A DNA stretch of 64,000 nt from an uncultured Bacteroidales bacterium. Its GTDB lineage: Bacteria > Bacteroidota > Bacteroidia > Bacteroidales > F082. The notes under the pieces are model-generated. The model was not told where the DNA came from. It did not search any database and was given only the letters and a program-made list of their open reading frames with translations. A program made the translations under genes and the position numbers. Location of the stretch: NCBI GenBank assembly GCA_946185535.1, contig CAMHJX010000012.1, forward strand, positions 1 through 64,000, read 5' to 3'. Of the stretch, positions 17,800 to 27,015 are shown one piece after another (position 1 is the first letter of the stretch; each line of letters opens with the position of its first letter).

Positions 17800-18828
17800 T
17801 TATTGCGTAATCCAATCTGCTGCTGTCTCGATGATGTTGTCGATGCCTTGTGCGGCCAAATCGCGGTCGAGGAGGACGCGCACATCGGGCGGGACGCCGT
17901 TTTCATAGTTGCCGCCGTCGAGAGCGATGGTGCGGGTGATGCTGAAACGATAGCCCCAACCGTTCGGGAGGGTGCCACCGTTGGGCATACCCATGCCGCC
18001 GCCGCTGTAGTCACCGAACAACTTGACGTTGTCGTATGCTTGGGTGGCCACCGCAAAGAACGAAGTGGCGCTGAACGAGCCACGGTCGATCAGCACGGCT
18101 ACGGGCTTGGTGTAAGGCTTGTTGCCCAGCAGGCTGCTGTCGGCAGCGTACACAGTGCGGTAGTCGGTGAACTCATCGTGCTTTGGCCCCGACTTGATTT
18201 GTGACTTGAACAGTTCTTGCTTGTGGTTGTCGAAGATGCTGAGCAACTTGGTCATATTGGCAGAAGAGCCACCGCCGTTGTTGCGCAGGTCGAGGATCAA
18301 GCCTTTGCAGTTCTTGTAGCGATCTAGTACAAACAACAGGTCATCGTCGCTGATCTCGTTACTGAATGATGAATAACGGATGTATCCCACTTCACCATCA
18401 CGGATGAAGTTATGGGAGAGACTGCCGGTGGTGTAACTATAAGGCGTCAGATAGTTGGCGGACACGACTTTGGCATCCAATTGGCCGCCTTCCATCATCA
18501 GATAGAACAAGGAGTCGCTATGTGAGACGTTGAAACTGCTCCAAAGGTTGGTGTGACCGTCCTTCAAGGTGTTGATCATGGCAGCGCAGACGTTAAACAG
18601 ACTATCGTCGGACATGTCATCGTACACCTTGGAACGATAGACCTCGTGGATGGAATCCCAATCGACGCCCTTAATGTCGAAGAAGGCATACTGGGTGTCT
18701 ACTTTGTTCCAAAGGTATTCGAACACGTTGACTGGGTTGTTTGGTGCGTCCTGGTCGGAAACGATGCGCTCACAAGAGGCAAAAGCCAATGCCAGAAGGC
18801 AGAAAAGTATGGTGCGAATGTTTTTCAT
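17800..18828 (-). CDS. S41-family peptidase lipoprotein
   Basis: 342-residue lipoprotein with lipobox LAFASC (Cys19). The C-terminal two thirds match the S41 (C-terminal processing peptidase) fold: LILDLRNNGGGSSANM, then IDRGSFSATSFFAV with the candidate catalytic serine S253. The usual glutamate following the serine motif seems absent, so activity is not certain. No clear PDZ domain is seen. It probably acts in the periplasm, anchored to a membrane. It is 5 bases after an outer-membrane beta-barrel gene and likely in one operon with it. Confidence 0.8.
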   Translation of the reverse strand: MKNIRTILFCLLALAFASCERIVSDQDAPNNPVNVFEYLWNKVDTQYAFFDIKGVDWDSIHEVYRSKVYDDMSDDSLFNVCAAMINTLKDGHTNLWSSFNVSHSDSLFYLMMEGGQLDAKVVSANYLTPYSYTTGSLSHNFIRDGEVGYIRYSSFSNEISDDDLLFVLDRYKNCKGLILDLRNNGGGSSANMTKLLSIFDNHKQELFKSQIKSGPKHDEFTDYRTVYAADSSLLGNKPYTKPVAVLIDRGSFSATSFFAVATQAYDNVKLFGDYSGGGMGMPNGGTLPNGWGYRFSITRTIALDGGNYENGVPPDVRVLLDRDLAAQGIDNIIETAADWITQ

Positions 18829-18833
18829 AGCGA

Positions 18834-19634
18834 TTATTGTTTGAAGAGGTTGAACATGAATGTGGCGTTGAAGCTATGAAGGGCGTTGACGTAGTTGTAG
18901 ACGTCCTTGTTACCCGTAGTGATGAAATCCCAACGGTAGTTGAAATCAATGCAGTTGCCGTTCTTGAAATTGAGGCGTAGACCTAAGTCGGTGTTGCAGC
19001 CGGGGAAGAACTTGGCAAAGGTATGGTGCTGGGCAAAGAGCATCTCTATTGGTTCAGTCATTCCTATACCATCACCCACGTAGGAGAAATCGGGACGGTT
19101 GGCCGCGCCAACCAAAGGCAGGTTCACTTTTCCGTAGGCGGTCAGCCAGTTGTGTGTCTTGTCCTTGTTGTAGGCGAAGTCGAATTCGGTTTTCCAAACG
19201 AGGCCGACATTGCCGAAAAGCGAAAGGTTGGTCGAAGCATTTTGCAGGCCGGGGATAAGACGGATGTCGACAAAAGCATTGACATCGCCACCGACCCATT
19301 GGTGCCAGCGGCCGCTCTCCGAGTCGTGGACGCGATAGAGGAAGTCGTAGTTGACATTGTAGTCGAGGCAAGTGCCATCGGGGTTTTTCAAAGTGGTTTT
19401 AATGGAGCGAAACTCTAGATTTGTCTCATAGCGTTTCCATCCGTAGGTGACGCCAGAGGTTTGAATGTTTGAAGAGCCCATAATGAAGAAGGGAACCGTG
19501 CCGTTGTCGTAAGAACTGGCGACACCATAGCTACCTCCCATGTTCAGGTACAGGGCTCTATTAGGTCTGGTCTGGGCGAATGCACTGATGCCCATCATGA
19601 CACAAACCAAGAGAATCAAAGGTGCTTTTTTCAT
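18834..19634 (-). CDS. Outer-membrane beta-barrel-like protein, unknown function
   Basis: 266 residues with signal peptide MKKAPLILLVCVMMGISAFA. The mature part alternates hydrophobic and polar residues and ends with an aromatic strand (SFNATFMFNLFKQ), typical of an outer-membrane barrel. I do not recognise a named family. It lies between a second barrel-like gene and the S41 lipoprotein on the same strand. Confidence 0.65.
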   Translation of the reverse strand: MKKAPLILLVCVMMGISAFAQTRPNRALYLNMGGSYGVASSYDNGTVPFFIMGSSNIQTSGVTYGWKRYETNLEFRSIKTTLKNPDGTCLDYNVNYDFLYRVHDSESGRWHQWVGGDVNAFVDIRLIPGLQNASTNLSLFGNVGLVWKTEFDFAYNKDKTHNWLTAYGKVNLPLVGAANRPDFSYVGDGIGMTEPIEMLFAQHHTFAKFFPGCNTDLGLRLNFKNGNCIDFNYRWDFITTGNKDVYNYVNALHSFNATFMFNLFKQ

Positions 19635-19665
19635 TGATGAAAGATGTTAGGTTAAAAATTCGAGA

Positions 19666-20241
19666 TTATTTAAAATTGGCTAAGTTGAAGGCAATGCCAC
19701 CGTAGGCGGCATGGGCAGTGAATGTTGCATTGATTTCGAAATACTTGCAAGGAGCCACGGTAAGCACACCGCCATAGTTGAAATCGTTGCGATGCCAGGT
19801 CGAGTGATATTTGTGGTAAATGGACCGTTTTTCAGGATCGACACCGATGTTGTTGCCTTCCGTAATGCCTGTGGAAACACGACTCCAACCAATGAGAGGA
19901 GTGATAAACACATAGTCTTTGTAGATGGGGATTTGATAACCCACATTGATGACAAAGGCATCGTGGTCTTCCCAATTGTTTTGAACAACATGGCTGTCAT
20001 ACATGTGGTCTGGGGTGACATAAAGGAAGTCGGCATACACACCTAATATGTTGAGGCTGGTACCAAAACCCAAATCGGAAAGGCTTCTGTTAGAAATGTC
20101 ATTGACTCCATTGTACCCCACAAGACCAGTGTGGAAGCCGACAACGGCACGTTTCTGGTTTTCAGAGAAATTGAGCCACTGGGCTTTGGCGCTGAAGGTC
20201 ATCATAGTGAACAGCGCCACAAATAATGCTACTTTTTTCAT
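19666..20241 (-). CDS. Outer-membrane beta-barrel-like protein, unknown function
   Basis: 191 residues with signal peptide MKKVALFVALFTMMTFSAKA. Short alternating strands and several aromatic girdle residues suggest a small beta-barrel (GFHTGLVGYNGVNDISNRSL, YVFITPLIGWSRVS). No named family. It is the first of three minus-strand envelope genes, 31 bases before the next. Confidence 0.65.
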   Translation of the reverse strand: MKKVALFVALFTMMTFSAKAQWLNFSENQKRAVVGFHTGLVGYNGVNDISNRSLSDLGFGTSLNILGVYADFLYVTPDHMYDSHVVQNNWEDHDAFVINVGYQIPIYKDYVFITPLIGWSRVSTGITEGNNIGVDPEKRSIYHKYHSTWHRNDFNYGGVLTVAPCKYFEINATFTAHAAYGGIAFNLANFK

Positions 20242-20338
20242 GATTGAATTGATTGATTTAATTATTGTTACGTTAAGTTATAATAGACTATAGCAAAGGT
20301 TAGAACGGTTTTCCTCTTATTATGAGGATAATGAAGTG

Positions 20339-20365
20339 CAAAAATACAAAAAAAGTGTTTTGCAA
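20339..20365 (-). promoter_or_regulatory. Promoter of the three-gene envelope operon
   Basis: On the minus strand, TTG (20365-20363), a 16-base spacer, then TATTTTTG (20346-20339). The leader to the first gene would be about 90 bases. Confidence 0.45.
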
Positions 20366-20410
20366 TCATGCTAATTCAAGAAGGGTCTTTGTCCTTTGAA
20401 TATAAGACCA

Positions 20411-22000
20411 TTATTGTACGATTTTTGTTTCGGTAAGACCAACACCGTAAGGCATCAAAATCGATACTGTGATATTGTGTTGGGGCGCATTTTGAATCCA
20501 AGCTATTTCCACTGAATTGCTTTCGGAAGAGAGAATGACTCCTCCTTCGACTTTCCATCTGGCCTCCAAAGGATATGGTTTCACATAATAATGGTCGTTT
20601 GCTTTAATGATTTCGGGCTTTTGAGGGGCAACAATATCGTAGAAAAAGTCTGACATCATTTCTTGTATGACAAAGAAATTGTCGTTGAAGGCTTTGTTGT
20701 TATCCACATGAGGTGAGTGTTTGTAACCGCTAAAAGTGACTAAATGAGCCTTATGACCCAATTTAATGGCTCGATCTACAATGCACGATGATCCGAACAT
20801 GGGTTCAACCATGAGTGTGTTCAATGGACTAGCGATGCCGAAAGGATAGTCATAATTGTAAGGGACAATGTTGTCGGCATCGCCATGGAAGGCTAGAATC
20901 GGAATGTTTCGTCCATGGAGGAAGGTAGTATCTGGCATGGCACCCCACATGTCAATAATGCCCCTGATGCGGAAATTTGCCTTGATGGAATTGCCACAGG
21001 TGTCGATGTCACCGAGATCAGAACGAAGGAGGTCGCTGCGGGTATATTCAGGACGAGTCTCGTTGGTCATAAATGCGAGGTTGAGCGCGGTGATGGCTCC
21101 TGCACTTGCTCCACCCACGAAAATCATGGAAGTGTCTATGCCATATTCATCTTGATGAGAAACCAAAAAACGCATGGCGGCATTGGCATCCTGCACTGCA
21201 CGATAGCCTGCCCGACCAATACTGGTCATGGTGGGGAGGAAGCCAATCCTATAGTCAATAGAGGCTGCCACATAACCCTGCGAAGCTAGGTGGCGACACC
21301 AACTGGTAATTGATGCATCGTCTTTCGAACCGAAATAAAACGCACCACCGTGAACCAACATAACCAAAGGGTGTTTGGCCAAAGTGTCGTTTTGTGGTTG
21401 GAAAATGTCAAGATGGAGATCCAGCGGAATTTCGCTTATGGCATTAGTCATCCGGAAAATTTTGTCAGTGACATCGGTCTCGTCGCCCAATTCAGACCAA
21501 AAGCCCCGAACGTTGGCATAACATATGTCATTGATTTCCTCCACTGCGAACAGGGTGTCGTGATAGCGATTGTTTTCAAAGTTTTGAAAAGCAGGAGTTT
21601 CAAGTAAGTTAAACTGAAAATGGGATGTCCTAAACAAATTCAAACGTGCGTAGCCTACTGCATGTTGTCCATCCATAGATTTGATGCGTGGACGGAAAGT
21701 TTCCTTTTGGTTCTCGTAATAAAGGATTGCTTTGCGGCCTTTGGCTTCCAATTTAAAAGGAAGAGTGTCGGTCATGGTTTCTTCCCAAATCATATAATGC
21801 CCTTTGATATGCAGGCTATCACTGTATTCAATGAACACAAGGAAGTCAATGTCGTCAATGGTACTTGTGAAAACGGCCGGGGTTTCGATGATAGGGAAAA
21901 AGACCTTTTTCATAAACAGGCGCGGGTTAGGAATGCCATCGTTGCCAAAAAGATGGGCAGATAATAGAGACATGACTATGGTGATAATAAAGCGGCGCAT
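20411..22000 (-). CDS. Secreted alpha/beta-hydrolase (carboxylesterase/acetyl-esterase type)
   Basis: 529 residues, signal peptide MRRFIITIVMSLLSAHLFG. An N-terminal beta-rich domain (about residues 25-185) precedes an alpha/beta hydrolase domain with oxyanion motif H217-G-G, nucleophile G297-A-S299-A-G301, an acid in HGD374AD376 and the base in GYKH428. This suits a serine esterase, perhaps acting on acylated glycans or lipids. About 75 further residues after the catalytic core may form a small C-terminal beta domain. Substrate unknown. Confidence 0.8.
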   Translation of the reverse strand: MRRFIITIVMSLLSAHLFGNDGIPNPRLFMKKVFFPIIETPAVFTSTIDDIDFLVFIEYSDSLHIKGHYMIWEETMTDTLPFKLEAKGRKAILYYENQKETFRPRIKSMDGQHAVGYARLNLFRTSHFQFNLLETPAFQNFENNRYHDTLFAVEEINDICYANVRGFWSELGDETDVTDKIFRMTNAISEIPLDLHLDIFQPQNDTLAKHPLVMLVHGGAFYFGSKDDASITSWCRHLASQGYVAASIDYRIGFLPTMTSIGRAGYRAVQDANAAMRFLVSHQDEYGIDTSMIFVGGASAGAITALNLAFMTNETRPEYTRSDLLRSDLGDIDTCGNSIKANFRIRGIIDMWGAMPDTTFLHGRNIPILAFHGDADNIVPYNYDYPFGIASPLNTLMVEPMFGSSCIVDRAIKLGHKAHLVTFSGYKHSPHVDNNKAFNDNFFVIQEMMSDFFYDIVAPQKPEIIKANDHYYVKPYPLEARWKVEGGVILSSESNSVEIAWIQNAPQHNITVSILMPYGVGLTETKIVQ

Positions 22001-22045
22001 ATCAATATATATCTTTTAAAATAGTTGTCATACTAATTCGGGGTA

Positions 22046-22053
22046 CAAAAGTA
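22046..22053 (-). promoter_or_regulatory. -7 box upstream of the esterase gene
   Basis: TACTTTTG on the minus strand, 46 bases before the start codon. No good -33 match, so this is tentative. Confidence 0.35.
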
Positions 22054-22105
22054 CAAAAATGATGAAAATGGAAAATGAGAACCTGAAAAACCTACAAAAT
22101 ATGAA

Positions 22106-22137
22106 AGAATCCGCCCCGAATTATCAAGGCGGATTCT
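22106..22137 (-). terminator. Terminator at the end of the methylmalonyl-CoA decarboxylase operon
   Basis: Perfect ten-base stem AGAATCCGCC (22106-22115) / GGCGGATTCT (22128-22137) about 20 bases after the mmdB stop. The T-run downstream on the minus strand is weak. Confidence 0.65.
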
Positions 22138-22157
22138 AAAAATAATCAAGATGTAGA

Positions 22158-23900
22158 TCACATCATCAGGAACGACATCATCACACCAGCGGCAACTGCC
22201 GAGCCGATAACGCCGGAGACGTTGGGAGCCATGGCATGCATGAGCAAGTGGTTCGACGGGTCATACTTCTGACCTTCCACTTCGACGACGCGAGCGCTAT
22301 CCGGCACTGCCGAAACACCAGCGGCACCAATCATCGGGTTGATCTTCTCCTTCAGGAAGAGGTTCATGAATTTGGCACCCAGCAGTCCGCCAGCGGTGGC
22401 CACGCAGAACGAGGCAGCACCCAAGGCAAAGATCTTGATGGAGCTCGAGGTCAGGAACACGGAGGCCTGAGTGGAGGCACCTACGGTGAGACCCAAAACG
22501 ATGGTGACAATGTCGATCAACGGGTTGGAGGCGGTGTTCTGCAAACGCTTCACCACACCTGATTCCTTGATGATATTACCAAAGAACAGCATACCCAGCA
22601 GCGGCAGGGCAGTGGGGCTGATGAAGGTGGTCAGGATGAGGCCAACGATGGGGAACATGATCTTTTCGGTCTTGTTGACCATACGCGGGGCACCCATCTT
22701 GATGAGGCGTTCTTCCTTGGTAGTCAACAAACGGATGATAGGCGGTTGAATCACGGGCACCAAAGCCATGTAGGAATAAGCTGCAATGGCGATAGGTCCG
22801 ATGAGGTTGCGCGTGCCGTTCATGCCATTGGCCAGACGCGAAGACAGGAAGATGGCGGTAGGACCGTCGGCACCACCGATGATACCGATAGCGCCAGCCT
22901 CACGCAGGTTGAAGCCGAGATACAAGGCACCGATGAAGGTGATGAACACACCCAGCTGGGCGGCGGCACCGAGAATCATCAGTTTCGGGTTAGCGATGAG
23001 CGACGAGAAGTCGGTCATGGCGCCGATGCCCAAGAAAATCAAGGGAGGATACACACCTGAAGTCACACCGAAGTACAGGTAATTAAGCACACTGCCTTTT
23101 TGGTAAAGACCGGTCTGGAGGTTCAGTTCACCACTTTGGAACACGCTGGTCATCAAGCCTTTCACGCTTTCGATGTCGTTATTGACCAGGCCATAATCAG
23201 CCATGTTCAGATGCTCGACCGACTTGATGGCTTCACTCAACACCATGTGTTTGTCGCCTGGGTTGTCGCCGAAGACGGCTATCAACAAGGCCTTAGCCGT
23301 GTCTAAATCGAAATTGAGTGTGGCTGGATCTAGCGCTTGTAGATTGGCCATGGCATCGGCAAAAGTAACGCCAAAGCCTTGGAAGAATGGGATGTTACCC
23401 ACGATGATACCCGTGCCAATCGGGATAAGCAGCATAGGTTCAAACTCGAAGCGGATGGCCAGGAAGATGAAGAGGATACCCACTAAAATCATGATGATGT
23501 TGCCCAACTTGCAGTTTCTGAAGCCCGTAAGTAGCCAGAAGTTGCGCAGACCTTCGCTCAGACGGTCTTTGGTGGACATTTCCTTGACTTCTTCTTTAGC
23601 GGCCACATGATGTTTGGTGTTTTTTCCTTCCAATGTGGTCACACGTTGATTGAGGTTCTCGATTTGTTGACCCAATTCAACCGACTTTTGCTGTTCCGCG
23701 ACAATCGCGTCAGCCATCTCAGCCAACTGGGCGTTGCTTTCCTCGGCGGTCATTTCGCTCACCTGTTCTGTCTTGCCCAAGTCGGCTACCCTTTTGGCGA
23801 ACATCGGGTTGTTGACCACCACGAGGTTCAGCAACATCAGGAGCACCAAGGAGCCGAGGATGACCGCAGGTTTTCTGTAAATACTTTTCTTGCCTAACAT
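22158..23900 (-). CDS. mmdB: Na+-pumping decarboxylase beta subunit, N-terminally extended
   Basis: Membrane subunit that couples decarboxylation of the carboxybiotin carrier to Na+ export. The C-terminal 430 residues match OadB/MmdB: repeated membrane helices, GIIGGADGPTAIFLSSRLA and GLTVGASTQASVFLTSSSIKI. Unlike the usual 370-430-residue subunit, this one is 580 residues long. The extra N-terminus has one membrane helix (about residues 12-30) followed by a periplasmic coiled-coil-like stretch (about 45-95). Last gene of mce-mmdA-mmdD-mmdC-mmdB. Confidence 0.92.
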   Translation of the reverse strand: MLGKKSIYRKPAVILGSLVLLMLLNLVVVNNPMFAKRVADLGKTEQVSEMTAEESNAQLAEMADAIVAEQQKSVELGQQIENLNQRVTTLEGKNTKHHVAAKEEVKEMSTKDRLSEGLRNFWLLTGFRNCKLGNIIMILVGILFIFLAIRFEFEPMLLIPIGTGIIVGNIPFFQGFGVTFADAMANLQALDPATLNFDLDTAKALLIAVFGDNPGDKHMVLSEAIKSVEHLNMADYGLVNNDIESVKGLMTSVFQSGELNLQTGLYQKGSVLNYLYFGVTSGVYPPLIFLGIGAMTDFSSLIANPKLMILGAAAQLGVFITFIGALYLGFNLREAGAIGIIGGADGPTAIFLSSRLANGMNGTRNLIGPIAIAAYSYMALVPVIQPPIIRLLTTKEERLIKMGAPRMVNKTEKIMFPIVGLILTTFISPTALPLLGMLFFGNIIKESGVVKRLQNTASNPLIDIVTIVLGLTVGASTQASVFLTSSSIKIFALGAASFCVATAGGLLGAKFMNLFLKEKINPMIGAAGVSAVPDSARVVEVEGQKYDPSNHLLMHAMAPNVSGVIGSAVAAGVMMSFLMM

Positions 23901-23904
23901 GACC

Positions 23905-24342
23905 TTATCCGATTACGATTAAAGTATCACCTTGAAGCACATTGTCGCCCTGACGGCAGTTGATGGCGGTGATGGTACCGTCGGTCTCGGCCAGCAGGTT
24001 GTTTTCCATCTTCATGGCTTCGTACATGAGCAGCTTGTCGCCCTTCTTGACGGCGTCGCCTTGCTTGACGAAGATCTGCATGATGGTTCCGGGAAGCGGA
24101 GCGGCCATCTTGTAGCCTGCGCCACCGGCGGCGGCAGGTTTCGGAGCGGCACTCTGGGTAGGTGCGCTTGCGGCGGGCTTGGCAGCCGGACGGGCCACAG
24201 GAGCCACCACAGGAGCGGCCTGCTCTTCCATCTCCACTTGATATTCAGTGCCATTCACATTGACGGTGGCGATGTTGCCCTCAATGTTCTGGACTTCTAC
24301 TTCGTATGGTTTACCACTAATGGTGAATTTGAATTTTTTCAT
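23905..24342 (-). CDS. mmdC: Biotin carboxyl carrier subunit of methylmalonyl-CoA decarboxylase
   Basis: 145 residues: a short N-terminal domain, an Ala/Pro-rich linker (about residues 42-72) and a biotinyl domain with the modification site EAMK111MEN. The carrier swings carboxyl groups from MmdA to MmdB. It lies 4 bases upstream of mmdB. Confidence 0.92.
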   Translation of the reverse strand: MKKFKFTISGKPYEVEVQNIEGNIATVNVNGTEYQVEMEEQAAPVVAPVARPAAKPAASAPTQSAAPKPAAAGGAGYKMAAPLPGTIMQIFVKQGDAVKKGDKLLMYEAMKMENNLLAETDGTITAINCRQGDNVLQGDTLIVIG

Positions 24343-24353
24343 GATTGTTCGAT

Positions 24354-24731
24354 TTAACGTTTCCAGTGTCTAACTCCGTAATTCTTGTCGTTCCACGAGG
24401 TCTGCCGACGCTCGATGGTGATGACGTTGCTCTCCTCGTCGTGGAGGTTGGTCGTAAGGTACAGGGCCATACCGATGGCGGCTTGCACCTCAGCGGGGAT
24501 TTCGCCTTCAGCCAGCTTGGTGACAGGCTTCACCGTGGCAGGTTTCACCTCCTTCACCTCGTTCTTCTGGGCGTCTTTCTTCTTGAAATAGGAAGCCACG
24601 CCGCTAAAGATCATCGAAAGGATGGCGAGGGCGAGGATGACGATGAGGAATCCTGCGATGGTGACGATCCAGCCTTTGGTGTAGACCCAGTCTTCGTGAG
24701 CCAACAGTAATGTAAATTGTAACAGTTTCAT
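24354..24731 (-). CDS. mmdD: OadG-family small membrane subunit of the decarboxylase
   Basis: 125-residue protein with one membrane helix (GWIVTIAGFLIVILALAILS), a charged linker and a C-terminal segment that in this family holds the complex together. It matches OadG/MmdD by length, helix position and gene order between the alpha and carrier subunits. Confidence 0.85.
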   Translation of the reverse strand: MKLLQFTLLLAHEDWVYTKGWIVTIAGFLIVILALAILSMIFSGVASYFKKKDAQKNEVKEVKPATVKPVTKLAEGEIPAEVQAAIGMALYLTTNLHDEESNVITIERRQTSWNDKNYGVRHWKR

Positions 24732-24749
24732 CGTTTCAAGGATTTACGG

Positions 24750-26309
24750 TTACAGCGGGATGTTCGAATGTTTCTTCTCGGGGTTGGCGAGGCGCTTCGT
24801 CTCAAGCGTACGCAAGGCGCGGATGACACGGAAACGGGTGTTGCGCGGCTCGATCACGTCGTCGATGTAGCCAAACTTGGCGGCCTCATACGGGTTGGCG
24901 AACTTCTTGGTGTATTCATCCACCTTCTGGGCGACGAACTCGGCACGCTCCTCAGGATTGGTGATCTCGGCGATCTTCTTGCCATCGAGCACTTCAACGG
25001 CACCGCTGGCACCCATCACGGCGATTTCAGCCGACGGCCAAGCGTAGTTCACGTCGTTGCGCAGCTGCTTGCAGCCCATCACGAGGTGCGAACCACCGTA
25101 GGACTTACGCAGCGTGACGGTCACCTTCGGCACGGTCGATTCGCCGTAGGCGTACAGCAACTTGGCGCCGTGGACGATGATGCCGGCATATTCTTGGCCT
25201 GTGCCAGGCAGGAAGCCAGGAACGTCGACCAAGGTCACGATCGGGATGTTGAAGGCATCGCAGAAGCGCACGAAACGGGCGCCCTTGCGCGAAGCGTCGC
25301 AGTCCAACACACCAGCGAAGAAAGCCGGGTTGTTGGCCACGATACCGACCGACATGCCATCGAAGCGGGCGAAGCCGACGATGATGTTCTTGGCGTAGTT
25401 CTTGTGGATTTCGAGGAAGTCGCCATTGTCGACGATGGCCGTGATGATGTCGGCCACGTTGTAAGGCTTGTTCGGGTTATCAGGGATAATCTGGTTCAGA
25501 GCGTCTTCCATACGGTCGATGGGGTCGTTGCACTCTACCAGAGGGGCGTTCTCCATGTTGTTTTGCGGGATGAAGGAGAGCAGACGACGGATGAGACCGA
25601 GGCCTTCCTCTTCGCTCTCGACAGCGAAGTGGGCCACGCCCGACTTCTGGCTGTGGATGCGAGCGCCACCGAGGTCATCGGTGCTGACATCCTCACCGAT
25701 AACAGTCTTCACGACTTTCGGGCCAGTGAGGAACATGTAGCTGCCCACATTGGTCATGATGATAAAGTCGGTGAGTGCGGGAGAATACACGGCACCGCCG
25801 GCGCAGGGACCGAAGATAGCCGAAATCTGCGGGATGACACCCGAAGCGTTGATGTTGCGCTGGAAGATCTCAGCGTAGCCGGCGAGGGAACGTGAGCCTT
25901 CCTGGATACGGGCACCGCCCGAGTCGCAGATGCCGATGACGGGAGCGCCAACCTTCATGGCTTGGTCCATCACCTTGCAAATCTTGAGGGACATGGTCTC
26001 ACTCAAGGCACCGCCAAACACGGTGAAGTCTTGGGCGTAGACATAGACGACGCGGCCGTCGATGGTGCCGTGACCGGTGACGACGCCGTCGCCGAGGTAC
26101 TGTTGCTTGTCGAGACCGAAATCGACGGTGCGATGGGTCACGAACATGTCAGTCTCTTCGAAGCTGCCTTCGTCGAGCAGGATGGCGATACGCTCGCGTG
26201 CCGTCATCTTACCTTTGGCATGTTGGGAGTCGATGCGCTTCTGGCCACCGCCGAGACGGGCCTCGTTGCGCTTCTCCAACAATTCCTGGATTTTCTGTTC
26301 AATTAACAT
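24750..26309 (-). CDS. mmdA: Methylmalonyl-CoA decarboxylase alpha subunit (carboxyltransferase)
   Basis: 519-residue carboxyltransferase that moves the carboxyl group of (S)-methylmalonyl-CoA to biotin, giving propionyl-CoA. It has the two crotonase-like halves of the PCCB/MmdA family, with [49 protein letters not shown] and [14 protein letters not shown]. The adjacent epimerase and pump subunits point to methylmalonyl-CoA rather than oxaloacetate or glutaconyl-CoA. A propionyl-CoA carboxylase role is a lesser alternative. Confidence 0.92.
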   Translation of the reverse strand: MLIEQKIQELLEKRNEARLGGGQKRIDSQHAKGKMTARERIAILLDEGSFEETDMFVTHRTVDFGLDKQQYLGDGVVTGHGTIDGRVVYVYAQDFTVFGGALSETMSLKICKVMDQAMKVGAPVIGICDSGGARIQEGSRSLAGYAEIFQRNINASGVIPQISAIFGPCAGGAVYSPALTDFIIMTNVGSYMFLTGPKVVKTVIGEDVSTDDLGGARIHSQKSGVAHFAVESEEEGLGLIRRLLSFIPQNNMENAPLVECNDPIDRMEDALNQIIPDNPNKPYNVADIITAIVDNGDFLEIHKNYAKNIIVGFARFDGMSVGIVANNPAFFAGVLDCDASRKGARFVRFCDAFNIPIVTLVDVPGFLPGTGQEYAGIIVHGAKLLYAYGESTVPKVTVTLRKSYGGSHLVMGCKQLRNDVNYAWPSAEIAVMGASGAVEVLDGKKIAEITNPEERAEFVAQKVDEYTKKFANPYEAAKFGYIDDVIEPRNTRFRVIRALRTLETKRLANPEKKHSNIPL

Positions 26310-26342
26310 AGTATTGTGTGTTATAATTATTACAATTTTTTC

Positions 26343-26426
26343 GCTGTCAGCTGTCAGCTATCAGCCGTCAGCAATGCGGCACTTAAGGCTGAAAGCTGAC
26401 TGCTGATTGCTGAAAGCCAATTGGCT
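26343..26426. repeat. CTGTCAGC-type repeat block between mce and mmdA
   Basis: The left part repeats CTGTCAGCTGTCAGCTATCAGC; the right part (26387-26418) carries the near-complementary GCTGAAAGCTGACTGCTGATTGC. Together they form a long imperfect hairpin in the mce-mmdA spacer, ending with palindrome AGCCAATTGGCT. It looks like a dispersed element within the operon and could affect mRNA stability. Confidence 0.65.
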
Positions 26427-26435
26427 TCTTGTATC

Positions 26436-26852
26436 TTACTTATTCTTGTTTTCGCACAGTTCGGTCAGCACGCCAAAGGTCGATTTCGGGTGCAGGAAGG
26501 CGATGCTCAAGCCCTCAGCGCCCGGACGCGGAGCCTGGTCGATGAGGCGGATGCCCAATCCCTTGGCTTCTTCAAGATGGCCTTCGATGTTCTCCACGGC
26601 AAAGGCGATATGGTGCATGCCACCGCGACCGTTGTTGTTCTCGATGAACTTGGCGATGGTACTTTCAGGGCTGGTGGGCTCCAAAAGCTCGATTTTGGTC
26701 TGGCCGCAGCGCAAGAAAGCGGTCTTCACTTTCTGGTCGGCGACTTCTTCGATGGCGTAGCACTTGGTGCCAAGCAATTTTTCAAAGAAAGGAATGGACT
26801 CGTCCAAGCTCGTGACAGCGATTCCAATGTGTTCAATGTGAGATGGTTGCAT
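26436..26852 (-). CDS. mce: Methylmalonyl-CoA epimerase
   Basis: 138-residue vicinal-oxygen-chelate fold enzyme that interconverts (R)- and (S)-methylmalonyl-CoA, supplying the decarboxylase. Typical motifs: HIEHIGIAVTSLDESIPFFE, GRGGMHHIAFAVEN, and C-terminal PKSTFGVLTELCE, with metal ligands in H-x-G-I, H-H and E. First gene of the propionate operon. Confidence 0.93.
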   Translation of the reverse strand: MQPSHIEHIGIAVTSLDESIPFFEKLLGTKCYAIEEVADQKVKTAFLRCGQTKIELLEPTSPESTIAKFIENNNGRGGMHHIAFAVENIEGHLEEAKGLGIRLIDQAPRPGAEGLSIAFLHPKSTFGVLTELCENKNK

Positions 26853-26902
26853 AATTTATTCGAATAATTTATGGTTAAAAATACGTATTTTGATATCGTG
26901 GG

Positions 26903-26934
26903 CAAAGGTACGACAAATTTTTGGGGATTTCAAA
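26903..26934 (-). promoter_or_regulatory. Promoter of the propionate (mce-mmd) operon
   Basis: On the minus strand, TTTG (26934-26931), a 20-base spacer, then TACCTTTG (26910-26903). A near-ideal match, with a leader of about 45 bases. Confidence 0.7.
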
Positions 26935-27015
26935 GGAAATGTTTGACCTCGACCTAATTATTTTTTGTCGTCAGCAAGGAGGCGAAACAGAAAGGCTTTT
27001 ATACTTAATTTATAC

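Noticed and set aside
24768-25895. Plus-strand open frame of 375 codons opposite mmdA
   Set aside because: Antisense of a highly conserved carboxyltransferase gene; no independent support.
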